A stretch of 64,000 nucleotides of DNA from Methylonatrum kenyense (GCF_023195885.1 NZ_JALPKO010000007.1:124001-188000); one strand, 5' to 3'; positions 8,135-17,134 are shown, counted from the stretch's first letter. Numbers and translations: made by a program. The notes: generated from the sequence alone by a model not told the origin.

Positions 8135-9172
8135 CTATGTGAAGAGGTCCTTGTTCATCGCCTTCGGCCGTGCGTCCGCCTTGGATACCAGGCCCTGACG
8201 CACCATGCCCTGCAGGCACTGGTCGAGGGTCTGCATGCCCAGCGCCTGGCCAGTCTGGATTGCGGAATACATCTGCGCCACCTTGTCCTCGCGGATCAGG
8301 TTCCGGATGGCCGCGGTGCCGACCATGATCTCGTGGGCCGCGACCCGGCCACCGCCGGACTTCTTCAGCAGGGTCTGCGAGATAACAGCGCGCAGGGATT
8401 CCGAGAGCATCGAGCGGACCATGGATTTCTCGCCGGCCGGGAACACGTCGATGATCCGGTCGATGGTCTTGGCCGCGGAGCTGGTGTGCAGCGTGCCGAA
8501 AACCAGATGGCCCGTCTCGGCGGCGGTCAGCGCAAGGCGAATGGTCTCCAGGTCGCGCAGCTCGCCGACCAGGATCGTGTCCGGATCCTCACGCAATGCC
8601 GAACGCAGGGCCTCGGCAAAACCGAGGGTGTCCTTGTGCACCTCGCGCTGGTTGACCAGGGATTTCTTCGACTCGTGCACGAACTCGATCGGATCCTCGA
8701 TGGTCAGGATGTGCTCGTGGTAATTGCTGTTCTTGTAATCCACCATGGCCGCGAGGGTGGTCGACTTGCCGGAACCGGTCGGCCCGGTCACCAGCACCAG
8801 GCCACGCGGGTTGTCGGCGATGTCACGAAACACGCTGGGGCAATCGAGCTGCTCCAGGGTCAACACGGTGGACGGGATGGTCCGGAACACCGCGCCGGCG
8901 CCGCGATTCTGATTGAACGCGTTGACGCGGAAGCGTGCCAGGCCCGGCAACTCGAACGAGAAGTCGTGCTCGAGGAACTCCTCGTAATCCCGGCGCTGCT
9001 TGTCGTTCATGATGTCGTAGATCAGGGCATGGACCTGCTTGTGCTCCATGGCCGGCAGATTGATCCGACGCACATCACCATCCACGCGAATCATCGGCGG
9101 CAGGCCGGACGACAGATGCAGGTCCGATGCGTTGTTCTTGACACTGAATGCCAGCAGATCCGCGATATCCAT
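8135..9172 (-). CDS. pilT: Type IV pilus retraction ATPase
   Basis: The 345-residue hexameric ATPase depolymerises type IV pili, giving twitching motility. Visible motifs are N-terminal ASDLHLSSG, Walker A GPTGSGKS (residues 130-137), ILTIEDPIEFVHE, Walker B ILVGELRDLET, HLVFGTLHTSSAAKTIDRI and the PilT-specific AIRNLIRE motif in the C-terminal region. The gene is first in pilT-pilU and diverges from yggS, the classic pilT-yggS-proC neighbourhood of Pseudomonas. No pilus chemotaxis genes follow pilU here. Confidence 0.97.
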   Translation of the reverse strand: MDIADLLAFSVKNNASDLHLSSGLPPMIRVDGDVRRINLPAMEHKQVHALIYDIMNDKQRRDYEEFLEHDFSFELPGLARFRVNAFNQNRGAGAVFRTIPSTVLTLEQLDCPSVFRDIADNPRGLVLVTGPTGSGKSTTLAAMVDYKNSNYHEHILTIEDPIEFVHESKKSLVNQREVHKDTLGFAEALRSALREDPDTILVGELRDLETIRLALTAAETGHLVFGTLHTSSAAKTIDRIIDVFPAGEKSMVRSMLSESLRAVISQTLLKKSGGGRVAAHEIMVGTAAIRNLIREDKVAQMYSAIQTGQALGMQTLDQCLQGMVRQGLVSKADARPKAMNKDLFT

Positions 9173-9220
9173 ACTGTGTCGTCCCCCGACAGTCCGTTAC
9201 ATTGAAAAAGGAAAACCCTG

Positions 9221-9952
9221 GTGCAAGGAGACACCGACAAGGCCATGCCGTCCATCGCCACCCGCATTGAAACTGTACGCCGACGGATCCGCGAGGCGGA
9301 AATCGCAGCCGATCGCGGACCGGGCAGCGTGACCCTGCTGGCCGTCAGCAAGATGCAATCCGTCGAGGCCCTGCGCCAGGCGGTTGCTGCGGGCCAGCGG
9401 GAATTCGGCGAGAATTACCTGCAGGAGGCCGCCGACAAACAGGATCAGCTGGCCGACCTGGCCGGATTGCACTGGCATTTCATCGGCCCGTTGCAATCCA
9501 ATAAAACAAAAGCGGCGGCCGCACGCTTTGACTGGGTTCACAGTGTCGACCGACTGAAACTCGCCCGGCGCCTGGATGCGCAGCGTCCCGATGGACTGCC
9601 ACCACTGAATATCTGCCTTCAGGTCAATATCAGCGACGAGAGCAGCAAGGCCGGGCTGTCGCCGGCGGACACCTTGGCTCTTGCCGGCGAAATCGGGCAG
9701 TTCGAGCGGCTCCGCCTGCGTGGTCTGATGGCGATACCGGCACCGACCGACGACCCGGAAGAACAGCGGCAGCCTTTTCGCGCGCTGCGAGAACTACGGG
9801 ATCGGTTGAACCGGCGCTGGGGTCTGCAACTGGACACCCTCAGCATGGGCATGTCGGCGGACCTGGAGGTAGCCATCGCCGAGGGCGCAACCATCGTCCG
9901 GGTGGGCACCGATGTGTTCGGTCCGCGGCCGTCCCCGGCGGCAAAACCCTGA
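9221..9952 (+). CDS. PLP homeostasis protein, YggS/PROSC family
   Basis: The 243-residue protein folds like the N-terminal barrel of alanine racemase and carries PLP on the Lys of LLAVSKMQS. Further family motifs are FGENYLQEAADKQ, WHFIGPLQSNKTK, LQVNISDESSKAGL, RLRGLMAIPAPT and LSMGMSADLEVAIAEGATIVRVG. It keeps vitamin B6 and amino-acid pools balanced and has no known catalytic reaction. The start is taken as GTG 9221, which has AAAAAGGAAAA eight nt upstream; ATG 9245 is the alternative. It is followed by proC and yggT in the usual order. Confidence 0.95.
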   Translation: MQGDTDKAMPSIATRIETVRRRIREAEIAADRGPGSVTLLAVSKMQSVEALRQAVAAGQREFGENYLQEAADKQDQLADLAGLHWHFIGPLQSNKTKAAAARFDWVHSVDRLKLARRLDAQRPDGLPPLNICLQVNISDESSKAGLSPADTLALAGEIGQFERLRLRGLMAIPAPTDDPEEQRQPFRALRELRDRLNRRWGLQLDTLSMGMSADLEVAIAEGATIVRVGTDVFGPRPSPAAKP

Positions 9953-9998
9953 GATTGAAGCCGGGCGGCTTGTATCCCGGGCAAGGAGGTCAAGGCAA

Positions 9999-10826
9999 AT
10001 GGAACAGGCAGAGATCAGCTTTATTGGTGGTGGCAACATGGCACGCAGCCTGATCGGCGGGCTGCTTGCAGACGGCCTCGGTGCCGATGCGATTCGCGTT
10101 GCCGAACCGGACGCCGGTCGACGGCAGGCGCTGGGCGCTGACTTCGGCATCACCACGGTCGAGGACAATATGCAGGCTGCGCAAAACGCCGATGTGGTCG
10201 TGCTGGCGGTAAAACCGCAGGTGATGCGACAGGTGGCCGATGAACTGGCGCACACCATCGGCGACGGTTCGATCCTCGTGCTATCCATCGCGGCGGGCCT
10301 GCGGGCGCAGGACCTGACCCGCTGGCTGGGTCCCGATGCGGCGGTGGTCCGGGCCATGCCGAACACGCCCTCGCTAGTTCGGGCCGGTGCCACCGGCCTG
10401 TTCGCCAACGCCAATGTGAGCGACAGCCAACGCAGTCTGGCAGAGTCCCTGATGCGTGCCGTGGGCCTGACCTGCTGGGTCGACAATGAGCAGCAGCTTG
10501 ACGCGGTGACCGCAGTCTCGGGCAGCGGGCCGGCCTACTTCTTCCTGCTGATGGAGATGATCGAGAGCGCCGGCATCGAATTGGGGCTGGAGCCCGAGAC
10601 CGCTCGCCTGCTGACCATCGAGACGGCGATTGGCGCCGCCCGGATGGCACTGGAAAGCGACCATGATCCGCAGACGTTGCGCCGCCTCGTGACCTCGCCC
10701 GGCGGCACCACCGAGGCAGCCATCAACAGTCTCGAGGATGCGGATATTCGCGCCCTGCTCAAGCGGGCTGTGACCGCCGCGGCAAACCGCGCCGACGAAC
10801 TCGGACAACAATTCGGAGAACAATGA
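9999..10826 (+). CDS. proC: Pyrroline-5-carboxylate reductase
   Basis: The 275-residue enzyme makes proline from pyrroline-5-carboxylate with NAD(P)H in the cytosol. It has the Rossmann motif ISFIGGGNMARSLIGGLL at the N-terminus, VVLAVKPQVM, RAMPNTPSLVRAGATGL, and the family signature around VSGSGPAYFFLLMEMIESAG with SPGGTTEAAINSLE. Start 9999 is preceded by AAGGAGGT, 8 nt upstream. It lies 46 nt after yggS and 1 nt before yggT, so they are cotranscribed. Confidence 0.97.
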   Translation: MEQAEISFIGGGNMARSLIGGLLADGLGADAIRVAEPDAGRRQALGADFGITTVEDNMQAAQNADVVVLAVKPQVMRQVADELAHTIGDGSILVLSIAAGLRAQDLTRWLGPDAAVVRAMPNTPSLVRAGATGLFANANVSDSQRSLAESLMRAVGLTCWVDNEQQLDAVTAVSGSGPAYFFLLMEMIESAGIELGLEPETARLLTIETAIGAARMALESDHDPQTLRRLVTSPGGTTEAAINSLEDADIRALLKRAVTAAANRADELGQQFGEQ

Positions 10827-10827
10827 G

Positions 10828-11403
10828 ATGAGTGGCAACTACGTCACCGATCCGGTGGGCTTTCTGGTCGAGATCCTGTTCGCCCTGCTGATCCTGGCGA
10901 TCATGCTGCGATTCCTGCTGCAGTACCTGCAGGCCAACCCCTACAACCAGATTTCGCAGACGCTCGTGCGCCTGACGCAACCGGTGCTCGCCCCGCTGCG
11001 ACGCGTTCTGCCCTCCGGCAAGCGGATAGACACGGCCTCGCTGCTGGCCATGCTGATCCTGCAATTCATCGCGCTCAGCCTGTTGATGCTGATCGCTGGC
11101 CGTGGACTCAACCCCGCATTTCTTCTGGTGCTGTCGTTTGCCGAACTGATCAATTTGCTGCTTAACGTTTTCCTGTTCGCGGTGATCATTCGCGTGATCC
11201 TGAGCTGGGTGAATCCGGGGGCGCATCATCCGGGCATCGAATTGCTGCACGACCTCACCGAACCGGTGATGGCACCGGCCCGCCGACTGATCCCGAGCCT
11301 GGGCGGCCTGGATCTGTCACCGATTGCCATTCTCATCGGTATCCAGCTCCTGAAAATGCTGCTGTTACCGCCGATCCGGCAGCTCGCCTTCGCGGTTGGC
11401 TGA
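10828..11403 (+). CDS. YggT family membrane protein
   Basis: The 191-residue integral membrane protein contains two YggT repeats. Each has hydrophobic segments and a motif of the form Q-x-L-V/x-R-L-T-x-P-V-L-A-P-L-R-R-x-x-P: the first at about residues 45-65 (LVRLTQPVLAPLRRVLPSGK), the second near 140-160 (LTEPVMAPARRLIPSLGG). Four or more transmembrane helices are evident. Function is not established; the gene follows proC directly, as in many gammaproteobacteria and cyanobacteria. A short repeat copy begins 6 nt after its stop. Confidence 0.9.
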   Translation: MSGNYVTDPVGFLVEILFALLILAIMLRFLLQYLQANPYNQISQTLVRLTQPVLAPLRRVLPSGKRIDTASLLAMLILQFIALSLLMLIAGRGLNPAFLLVLSFAELINLLLNVFLFAVIIRVILSWVNPGAHHPGIELLHDLTEPVMAPARRLIPSLGGLDLSPIAILIGIQLLKMLLLPPIRQLAFAVG

Positions 11404-11409
11404 ATGCCA

Positions 11410-11502
11410 GGAAAACACTGACTCGTTCCCGCGTCTGCGCCCGAGACCGGTTTTGCTCAGCGGACTGCAACGCAGGCGTGCGAATAAATCAGCGTTTCCC
11501 TA
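11410..11502 (+). repeat. Internally deleted copy of the dispersed palindromic repeat
   Basis: About 93 bp join the left end of the repeat family (GGAAAACACTGA, GCGTCTGCGCCCGAGACCGG) directly to its right end (CAACGCAGGCGTG, AATCAGCGTTTCCCTA). The middle of about 185 bp is missing. Both inverted ends are kept, as in a non-autonomous element that has lost its interior. It occupies most of the yggT-metX gap. Confidence 0.85.
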
Positions 11503-11563
11503 ATTGCCCCGGCAGGTTGCCGCCAGTAGACTCTCACCGCTTCTGGCGCCCCGGGTCCCATAG

Positions 11564-12709
11564 ATGCCAAAAGAACTGCCCGCCGACAGCGTCGGCTTCA
11601 TCACGCCACAAAGCCTGCATTTCGATGAGCCGCTGACGTTGGATTGTGGTCGAACGCTGCCGAATTTCGATCTGACCTTCGAGACGTACGGCGAGCTCAA
11701 CGCAGAGCGCAGCAATGCCGTGCTGGTCATGCATGCGCTGTCCGGCAATCACCATGCTGCCGGCTATCACGACGGTGATCGCAAGCCCGGCTGGTGGGAC
11801 GCCTGCATCGGCCCCGGCAAACCCATCGACACCAACCGATTCCACGTCGTGTGCTGCAACAATCTTGGCGGCTGTCATGGCTCCACCGGACCACTGAGCA
11901 CCAACCCGGAAACCGGTCGGCCGTACGGCGCCGACTTTCCGGTTGTCACCGTGCGTGACTGGGTGCGTAGCCAGGCGCGGCTGGCTGACCGGCTCGGCAT
12001 TAATCGCTGGGCCGCGGTGGTGGGCGGCAGCCTCGGGGGCATGCAGGCACTGCAATGGAGTATCGATTTTCCGGACCGCTGTCACGCGGCGGTGATCATT
12101 GCCGCCGCGCCTCGGCTGTCGGCCCAGAACATCGGTTTCAACGAGGTTGCCCGGCAGGCAATCATGAGCGACCCGGAATTTCACGGCGGACGCTACGCTG
12201 AATACGGTGTGGTTCCGGCACGCGGCCTCGCCCTGGCGCGGATGCTGGGCCATATCACCTATCTGTCGGACGACGCGATGGGTGCGAAATTCGGTCGCAG
12301 CCTGCGTAACGGCCGGCTGAGTTTCGATTTCAACGTGGATTTCGAGGTGGAAAGCTACCTGCGCTACCAGGGCCAGTCCTTTGTCGGTCGCTTCGACGCC
12401 AACACCTACCTGCTGATGACCAAGGCGCTGGACTACTTCGATCCGGCAGCCGAGCATGGTGACGAGCTGGCCGCAGCACTGGCCCGCGGCAGGACCCGCT
12501 TTCTGGTCGTCTCGTTCACCAGTGACTGGCGATTCTCGCCTGCCCGGTCGCGAGAAATCGTCCGAGCACTGCTCGACCGTGACCGCGAGGTGGTGTATTC
12601 GGAGATCGAGGCTCATCAGGGCCACGATGCCTTCCTGATGCCGTTGCCGAATTACGTCAATGTGTTCAACGCCTACATGCAGGGCCTGGCCCGGGAGGTC
12701 GGCGCATGA
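11564..12709 (+). CDS. metX: Homoserine O-acyltransferase (MetX fold)
   Basis: The 381-residue alpha/beta hydrolase-fold enzyme activates homoserine for methionine synthesis. Seen are [14 protein letters not shown], the nucleophile elbow [14 protein letters not shown] with catalytic Ser near residue 148, the [10 protein letters not shown]-like [12 protein letters not shown], and the distal [13 protein letters not shown] and [10 protein letters not shown] segments with Asp and His. MetX proteins in gammaproteobacteria are often succinyl- rather than acetyltransferases; the acyl donor cannot be decided by eye. It overlaps metW by 4 nt, the standard metX-metW pair. Confidence 0.95.
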   Translation: MPKELPADSVGFITPQSLHFDEPLTLDCGRTLPNFDLTFETYGELNAERSNAVLVMHALSGNHHAAGYHDGDRKPGWWDACIGPGKPIDTNRFHVVCCNNLGGCHGSTGPLSTNPETGRPYGADFPVVTVRDWVRSQARLADRLGINRWAAVVGGSLGGMQALQWSIDFPDRCHAAVIIAAAPRLSAQNIGFNEVARQAIMSDPEFHGGRYAEYGVVPARGLALARMLGHITYLSDDAMGAKFGRSLRNGRLSFDFNVDFEVESYLRYQGQSFVGRFDANTYLLMTKALDYFDPAAEHGDELAAALARGRTRFLVVSFTSDWRFSPARSREIVRALLDRDREVVYSEIEAHQGHDAFLMPLPNYVNVFNAYMQGLAREVGA

Positions 12710-13308
12710 GTTTCCTGCGGCCGGAATTCAGCATCATCAGCGAATGGATCCAGCCCGGGTCCAGGGTCCTGGACATGGGCTGCGGTGACGGCACGCTGCT
12801 GGGGCATCTGCGCGATACCCGCCAGGTGACCGGCTACGGCCTGGAGATCGCACCGGACAACATCCGCCGCTGCGTGGAGGCGGGTATCAGCGTGATCCAG
12901 ACCGATCTGGATGCCGGCCTCTCGGATTTCGAGCAGGACTCGTTTGACTACGTGCTGATGACCCAGACTCTGCAGGCCGTGCGTTACCCGGAACGCCTGC
13001 TTGACGAAATGCTGCGAATCGGCCGCCAGGGCATCGTCACCTTTCCGAACTTCGCGCACTGGAGCCTGCGCCTGCACCTGGCCCTGCGCGGAAGGATGCC
13101 GGTGAGCAAGGCACTGCCCGACAGCTGGTACAACACACCCAACATCCACCTCTGCACCGTGCGCGACTTCGAGGAACTCTGTCAGGACAAGGGCATCCGT
13201 ATCCTGGAACGGACGCTGTGTGACGACCGATACAGGGCCGGCCTTGGTGCCCGGCTGCTGCCGAATCTGATGGGTGCGATCGCACTGTACCGCTTCAAGC
13301 GGCATTGA
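12706..13308 (+). CDS. metW: Methionine biosynthesis protein MetW
   Basis: The 200-residue protein has an S-adenosylmethionine methyltransferase fold: motif [17 protein letters not shown], then [18 protein letters not shown], and [25 protein letters not shown]. The end contains [14 protein letters not shown] and [17 protein letters not shown]. MetW always pairs with metX and is needed for MetX activity in several proteobacteria. It overlaps metX by 4 nt. Length matches the family. Confidence 0.95.
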   Translation: MSFLRPEFSIISEWIQPGSRVLDMGCGDGTLLGHLRDTRQVTGYGLEIAPDNIRRCVEAGISVIQTDLDAGLSDFEQDSFDYVLMTQTLQAVRYPERLLDEMLRIGRQGIVTFPNFAHWSLRLHLALRGRMPVSKALPDSWYNTPNIHLCTVRDFEELCQDKGIRILERTLCDDRYRAGLGARLLPNLMGAIALYRFKRH

Positions 13309-13365
13309 CAGGCCGCGCCCGCAACGCGGCGTGCAAAGCCGACCGCCGCTTTCTGCTGGGAGAAT

Positions 13366-13800
13366 ATGATGCGCAATCGACCGATCATGGCTCTGCTGTG
13401 CAGCGTACTGCTGGCGGCTGGTTCGCCCCTGCTTGCGGACAGCTACCAGCAGCACGATGACCTGGAGATCCACTACAACGCGATGCCGACCACCCGGCTT
13501 GCACCGGCAATCGCCGAGGAGCGCGGCATTCAACGCAGTCGGCTGCAGGGCATGGTGGTGATCTCGGTACAACGCGATGGCAAGTCCGTGCCGGCCCGGC
13601 TGCGCGGGCATGCCATCGATGGCGCCGGCGAGACCCGGGATATCGATTTTCGCAAGATTCGGCAGGGTAATTTCGTCAATACGGTCGGCACGTTCCGTAT
13701 TGACGATCTGGAGCGGCTGCGATTCGAACTTGAAGTGCAACCGCGCGACGATGACGCCCGCTATCCGATACGATTCAGCGAACGGTTCCATGTCGATTGA
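13366..13800 (+). CDS. Exported DUF4426 protein
   Basis: This 144-residue protein has an N-terminal signal peptide (IMALLCSVLLAAGSPLLA) and a small beta-rich domain (HDDLEIHYNAMPTTRLAPAIAEE, GMVVISVQRDGKSVPARL). It matches the DUF4426 family, whose gene follows metXW in Pseudomonas as well. A periplasmic location is likely; the function is unknown. Start is ATG 13366, one codon before a second ATG. Confidence 0.8.
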   Translation: MMRNRPIMALLCSVLLAAGSPLLADSYQQHDDLEIHYNAMPTTRLAPAIAEERGIQRSRLQGMVVISVQRDGKSVPARLRGHAIDGAGETRDIDFRKIRQGNFVNTVGTFRIDDLERLRFELEVQPRDDDARYPIRFSERFHVD

Positions 13801-13832
13801 TCGGACAACCCAAGCCGCTGCAGGAGGTGCCC

Positions 13833-14762
13833 GTGAGTGTGATGTTACTGACCCACGAGAGTTGCCTACGGCATGACACGGGTCCGGGCCACCCCGAAAG
13901 CCCGGAGCGGCTGCGCGCAATCCTGCAACGACTGAACACCGACGAGTTCGATTTCCTGGACTGGCATGAAGCGCCGCGCGTGGAACGGCAGCAGTTACTG
14001 CAGGTTCACGATGCACGCTATGTGGACGCCGTGCTCGACAGCATCCCAGAGGACGGCCTGTCCGCGCTGGACAGCGATACCTGGATCAGTCCCCACTCCG
14101 GCGAGGCCGCGTTGCGTGCGGCCGGTGCAGTCTGCGCCGCAGTCGACGCGGTGATGGCAGGCGAGACCCGTCGCGCCTTCTGCGCGGTGCGTCCGCCGGG
14201 TCACCATGCCGAGCCGGACCATGCCATGGGATTCTGTCTGTTCAACAACGTCGCGGTTGCCGCGGCCCATGCCCGCAATCGTTACCACCTTGATCGTATC
14301 GCAGTAGTCGATTTCGATGTCCATCATGGCAACGGCACGCAGACCATGCTGGCAGGCGACAGGCATTTCCTGTACGTCTCCAGCCATGAGCATCCGCTGT
14401 TCCCCGGTACGGGCATCAACCTGCCACCAGGGATCAACAATATCCTCAACAGCCCTGTCACCGCCAATGCGGGGCCGGGCGAGTTGCGGCGGTTGTACGA
14501 ATCGGAACTGCTGCCGGCAATCCGCCGCTTCGGTCCGCAACTGGTGCTGATATCGGCGGGTTTCGACGCCCACGCGTCGGACCCACTGGCGAATCTCAAC
14601 CTCAGGGCCGAGGATTTCGGCTGGCTGACGCGGGAACTGGTGGCGATCGCCAATCAATTCGCCAACGGCGGCGTCATCGCCACACTGGAAGGTGGTTACG
14701 ACGTCGCAGCACTGGCCGAAAGCGTCGCCGCCCATCTGCATGCCCTGGCCGAAGGGGCTTAA
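13833..14762 (+). CDS. Histone-deacetylase-family amidohydrolase (class II-like)
   Basis: The 309-residue zinc hydrolase shows the full deacetylase set: CLRHDTGPGHPESPERLRAI, the catalytic His pair in RPPGHHAEPDHAMGFCLFNN, metal ligands in VVDFDVHHGNGTQ and ISAGFDAHASDPL, and the terminal TLEGGYDVAALAES loop. Bacterial relatives deacetylate polyamines, acetoin-linked proteins or other acyl-amides, so the substrate is open. GTG 13833 is taken as start because AGGAGGT lies 4 nt before it; ATG 13842 is possible. The TAA stop overlaps a repeat end. Confidence 0.92.
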   Translation: MSVMLLTHESCLRHDTGPGHPESPERLRAILQRLNTDEFDFLDWHEAPRVERQQLLQVHDARYVDAVLDSIPEDGLSALDSDTWISPHSGEAALRAAGAVCAAVDAVMAGETRRAFCAVRPPGHHAEPDHAMGFCLFNNVAVAAAHARNRYHLDRIAVVDFDVHHGNGTQTMLAGDRHFLYVSSHEHPLFPGTGINLPPGINNILNSPVTANAGPGELRRLYESELLPAIRRFGPQLVLISAGFDAHASDPLANLNLRAEDFGWLTRELVAIANQFANGGVIATLEGGYDVAALAESVAAHLHALAEGA

Positions 14763-14790
14763 GGAAACACTGATTTACCTGTGTTTCCTT
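14760..14790. repeat. Minimal hairpin copy of the dispersed repeat end
   Basis: AAGGAAACAC, a 10-nt spacer, and GTGTTTCCTT form a perfect 10-bp inverted repeat matching the two termini of the full element. The stop codon TAA of the deacetylase gene provides the first bases. As RNA it would fold into a stem after the stop codon. Confidence 0.8.
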
Positions 14791-15103
14791 GACTCGGCAC
14801 AAGCGGATCGGTGCCCCGCAGGGCATTTATGCACAATTCCAGTGCCGTGACGGGAAAATGGGCGGCATCTGGAGCACACCGTCCGCCGCTTCATAAGTGC
14901 TTGTAAATTCGACTATTGATCGAAAGCCAGGCGGGCGACCGACAGATCATGCTGCAGTGAACAAATTCCGGAAGCCACATCAGAAAAAGTTTTCCACACA
15001 GTTATCCACAGGCAGGCAGAAGCCTGCATCGTCAGGTGGTTAGCGGTAACAGCTGAAACGAAAAATCAGCTTTAAGGAAACGCGGGAATAGACCAGCGTT
15101 TCC
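14763..15103. other. 341-bp gene-free stretch bounded by two repeat hairpins
   Basis: No coding region with a credible start was seen. The stretch is framed by minimal repeat hairpins at 14760-14790 and 15072-15107. It contains a pair of DnaA-box-like nonamers at 14990-15010 and is more A+T rich than its neighbours. It separates two convergent genes, so promoters are not needed here. Confidence 0.6.
14990..15010 (+). promoter_or_regulatory. Pair of DnaA-box-like nonamers
   Basis: TTTTCCACA (14990-14998) and TTATCCACA (15002-15010) lie in the same orientation with 3 nt between them. TTATCCACA is the exact consensus high-affinity DnaA box; the first differs at one base. No dnaA, dnaN or gidA gene is nearby, so this is unlikely to be oriC. 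A DnaA-titrating or regulatory site is possible, as is chance. Confidence 0.45.
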
Positions 15104-15107
15104 TTAA
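15072..15107. repeat. Minimal hairpin copy of the dispersed repeat end
   Basis: TTAAGGAAACGC and GCGTTTCCTTAA form a perfect 12-bp inverted repeat around a 12-nt loop. The right arm overlaps the TAA stop of the minus-strand gene ending at 15104. It mirrors the hairpin at 14760-14790. Confidence 0.8.
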
Positions 15108-15832
15108 GCGGCGACTGCCCGGATATCGCCAAGATCCATCCAGCCGAGGGATACCCCGGAAACCAGGTGACCGCCGGGCATGGCCGTCATGCTGCGACGG
15201 CGGGTGGCAAGCACCAGCCCGTCGCACTCCTCGTTATCTTCCAGCACCTGACCGACACGCAACACCGATCCGTAAAGCCTGGGCACGGAATCAATCCGCC
15301 GCAGCAGGCCGGTGGCATCGGCGTACAGGGTCAGTTCCGGGGTCAGGCTCGGGATATCGCACGGCAGGCGAACGCTGAGGCGATAGTAACGCTCCCCGTT
15401 GAGGGTCAGCTTGTCGAGTTCCTCGACGCCACAACCCTCGCGCAGCAGCAGGAACGGCATACACAGGGTCTGCCACAGGGTCAGGCCGCAGTAATAGGTG
15501 ACGTCGAGGGCGTCCCACCAGAACCAGTGGCGAGGTGAATGAAAGACGGTCCCGGGAGCCGTACGTTCCTCAAGCACCGTGCCGTCATCGGCCTGCAACC
15601 AGACGCGGCTGGGCTGGAAACGCGCGGTCACACCGGCACGCGGATAACCGGCAATGGACACGTCGGGACCTGCTGTCGAGGCGGTGACCTCGCTGTCCCG
15701 CAGCGGTTGGGCCTGGAACCGGGAGGTAAATTCCATGCCCCCCATGCTGACCACGGCCATCACGGCATCGAGTTGACGCCAGCGCTCGACACCACCATGG
15801 GCAGCAAGTATCCGCTCGAACAAGCCTGACAC
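15104..15832 (-). CDS. Uncharacterised protein downstream of zapE
   Basis: I do not recognise this 242-residue protein. GTG 15832 is chosen as start because GGGAGG lies 7 nt upstream; the frame remains open into zapE but that part is an overlap. The sequence begins SGLFERILAAHGGVERWRQL, which looks like the N-terminus of proteins with an outer-membrane-lipoprotein-sorting type fold, followed by strands such as MGGMEFTSRFQAQP and ELTLYADATGLLRRID. No signal peptide is visible. It lies 85 nt after zapE on the same strand and may share its transcript. Confidence 0.65.
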   Translation of the reverse strand: MSGLFERILAAHGGVERWRQLDAVMAVVSMGGMEFTSRFQAQPLRDSEVTASTAGPDVSIAGYPRAGVTARFQPSRVWLQADDGTVLEERTAPGTVFHSPRHWFWWDALDVTYYCGLTLWQTLCMPFLLLREGCGVEELDKLTLNGERYYRLSVRLPCDIPSLTPELTLYADATGLLRRIDSVPRLYGSVLRVGQVLEDNEECDGLVLATRRRSMTAMPGGHLVSGVSLGWMDLGDIRAVAA

Positions 15833-15917
15833 GCAGTTCCTCCCAAGACTGACAGCGCCCCTTCCCCGAGGCGATTCCCCGAGTCTACCTGATGCGGCCG
15901 GCGAGGCGGGTGCGCCG

Positions 15918-17015
15918 CTACAGCCTGTGTGGCCGTGCCAGATACTCCGTGGACTGCATTTCCTCAAGGCGGCTGCGGGTCCGCTCGTATTCGAACCGCA
16001 GGCGTGCCCCCTGGTACAACGCCTGCGGCGAGGCATCGGCGCTGATGATCAGCTTGACGTTACGGTCGTAGAACTCGTCCACCATGCTGATAAAGCGACG
16101 GGTATCGTTCTCGCGCTGGGCGGTCAGCACCGGCACATCGGATAGCAGCACCGTGTGGAATTCGCGGGCAATCTCGATGTAATCCTGGGCACTGCGGGGG
16201 CCGTCCACCAATGTCTTGAAATCGAACCAGATCACGTCCTCGGCGATGCCGAGGGCCGGGATCGACCGGCCATTGACATCGATCTGCACATTGCGCTTCG
16301 GCTCGGCAGCCATCCCCAGGCGCTCGAACTCCTCGGCCAGGCGGGCACTGGTCTCGGCGTTGACCGGCGTATGCCAGGTTTCCGCCTGCTCGAGATAACG
16401 CAACCGGTAATCGGTGGCGCTGTCCAGGTGCAGCACACGGGTGTGCTTGTCCAGCAGATCGATTACCGGCAGGAACTGTTCGCGTTGCAGGCCATCCTTG
16501 TACAGGTCCTTCGGTTCGACATTGGATGTTGCCACCAGCGTGATGCCGCGCCGGAACAGGGCCGCCAGCAGGCGGCCAAGCATCATCGCATCGGTGATGT
16601 CACTGACGAAGAACTCGTCAAAACACAGCACACGAACACGCGCCGCAAAGCGTTCGGCCACGACCTCCAGCGGGTCCGGTGTGTCCGGCAGCACCTTCAG
16701 GTCCGCATGCACCATCTGCATGAACCGGTGAAAGTGGAGTCGCTGCTTGTGCTCGAATGGCAGGCTCTCGAAGAAAGTATCCATCAGGTAGGTCTTGCCG
16801 CGACCCACGCCGCCCCAGAGGTACAGGCCCTGCACCCCCTCTCTGGGTTGCTTGCGTCCGAGCAGGCCACGCAGCCAGCCCCCGGAATCCGGAGTTGGCT
16901 GTTGCACGAGTCGCTGATGTAGATCGTCGAGCACCTCCACGGCCAGGGCCTGGGCGGGATCGTCGATGAAATCCGGGCGTTGTAGATCTACCTGGTAGCG
17001 TTCCTTCGGTGTCAT
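15918..17015 (-). CDS. zapE: Cell-division ATPase ZapE (AFG1 family)
   Basis: The 365-residue AAA-like ATPase shows Walker A LWGGVGRGKTYLMD, a HFHRFMQMVH segment, Walker B VLCFDEFFVSDITDAMML, sensor LVATSNVEPKDLYKDGLQ, and near the end FISMVDEFYDRNVKLIISAD. Family members bind FtsZ and are needed for division under low oxygen in E. coli; the eukaryotic homologue AFG1 handles mitochondrial proteins. Start 15 nt after AAGGGAC at 17015 matches the usual TPKERYQ-type N-terminus. It diverges from sohB. Confidence 0.94.
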   Translation of the reverse strand: MTPKERYQVDLQRPDFIDDPAQALAVEVLDDLHQRLVQQPTPDSGGWLRGLLGRKQPREGVQGLYLWGGVGRGKTYLMDTFFESLPFEHKQRLHFHRFMQMVHADLKVLPDTPDPLEVVAERFAARVRVLCFDEFFVSDITDAMMLGRLLAALFRRGITLVATSNVEPKDLYKDGLQREQFLPVIDLLDKHTRVLHLDSATDYRLRYLEQAETWHTPVNAETSARLAEEFERLGMAAEPKRNVQIDVNGRSIPALGIAEDVIWFDFKTLVDGPRSAQDYIEIAREFHTVLLSDVPVLTAQRENDTRRFISMVDEFYDRNVKLIISADASPQALYQGARLRFEYERTRSRLEEMQSTEYLARPHRL

Positions 17016-17134
17016 TGTCCCTTCGCATCTGTTGCACCGCCGCAGAATGTAGCACAGCACCCCCGTGTCACGGCGGAACGGGGCGGGAAACGCATTGGCG
17101 CAAACCGCTTCCGCCGTGGCAACCTTCTGCCGGT

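Noticed and set aside
14763-15103. Chromosomal replication origin
   Set aside because: Only two DnaA boxes were seen, and dnaA, dnaN, gidA and parAB are not adjacent.
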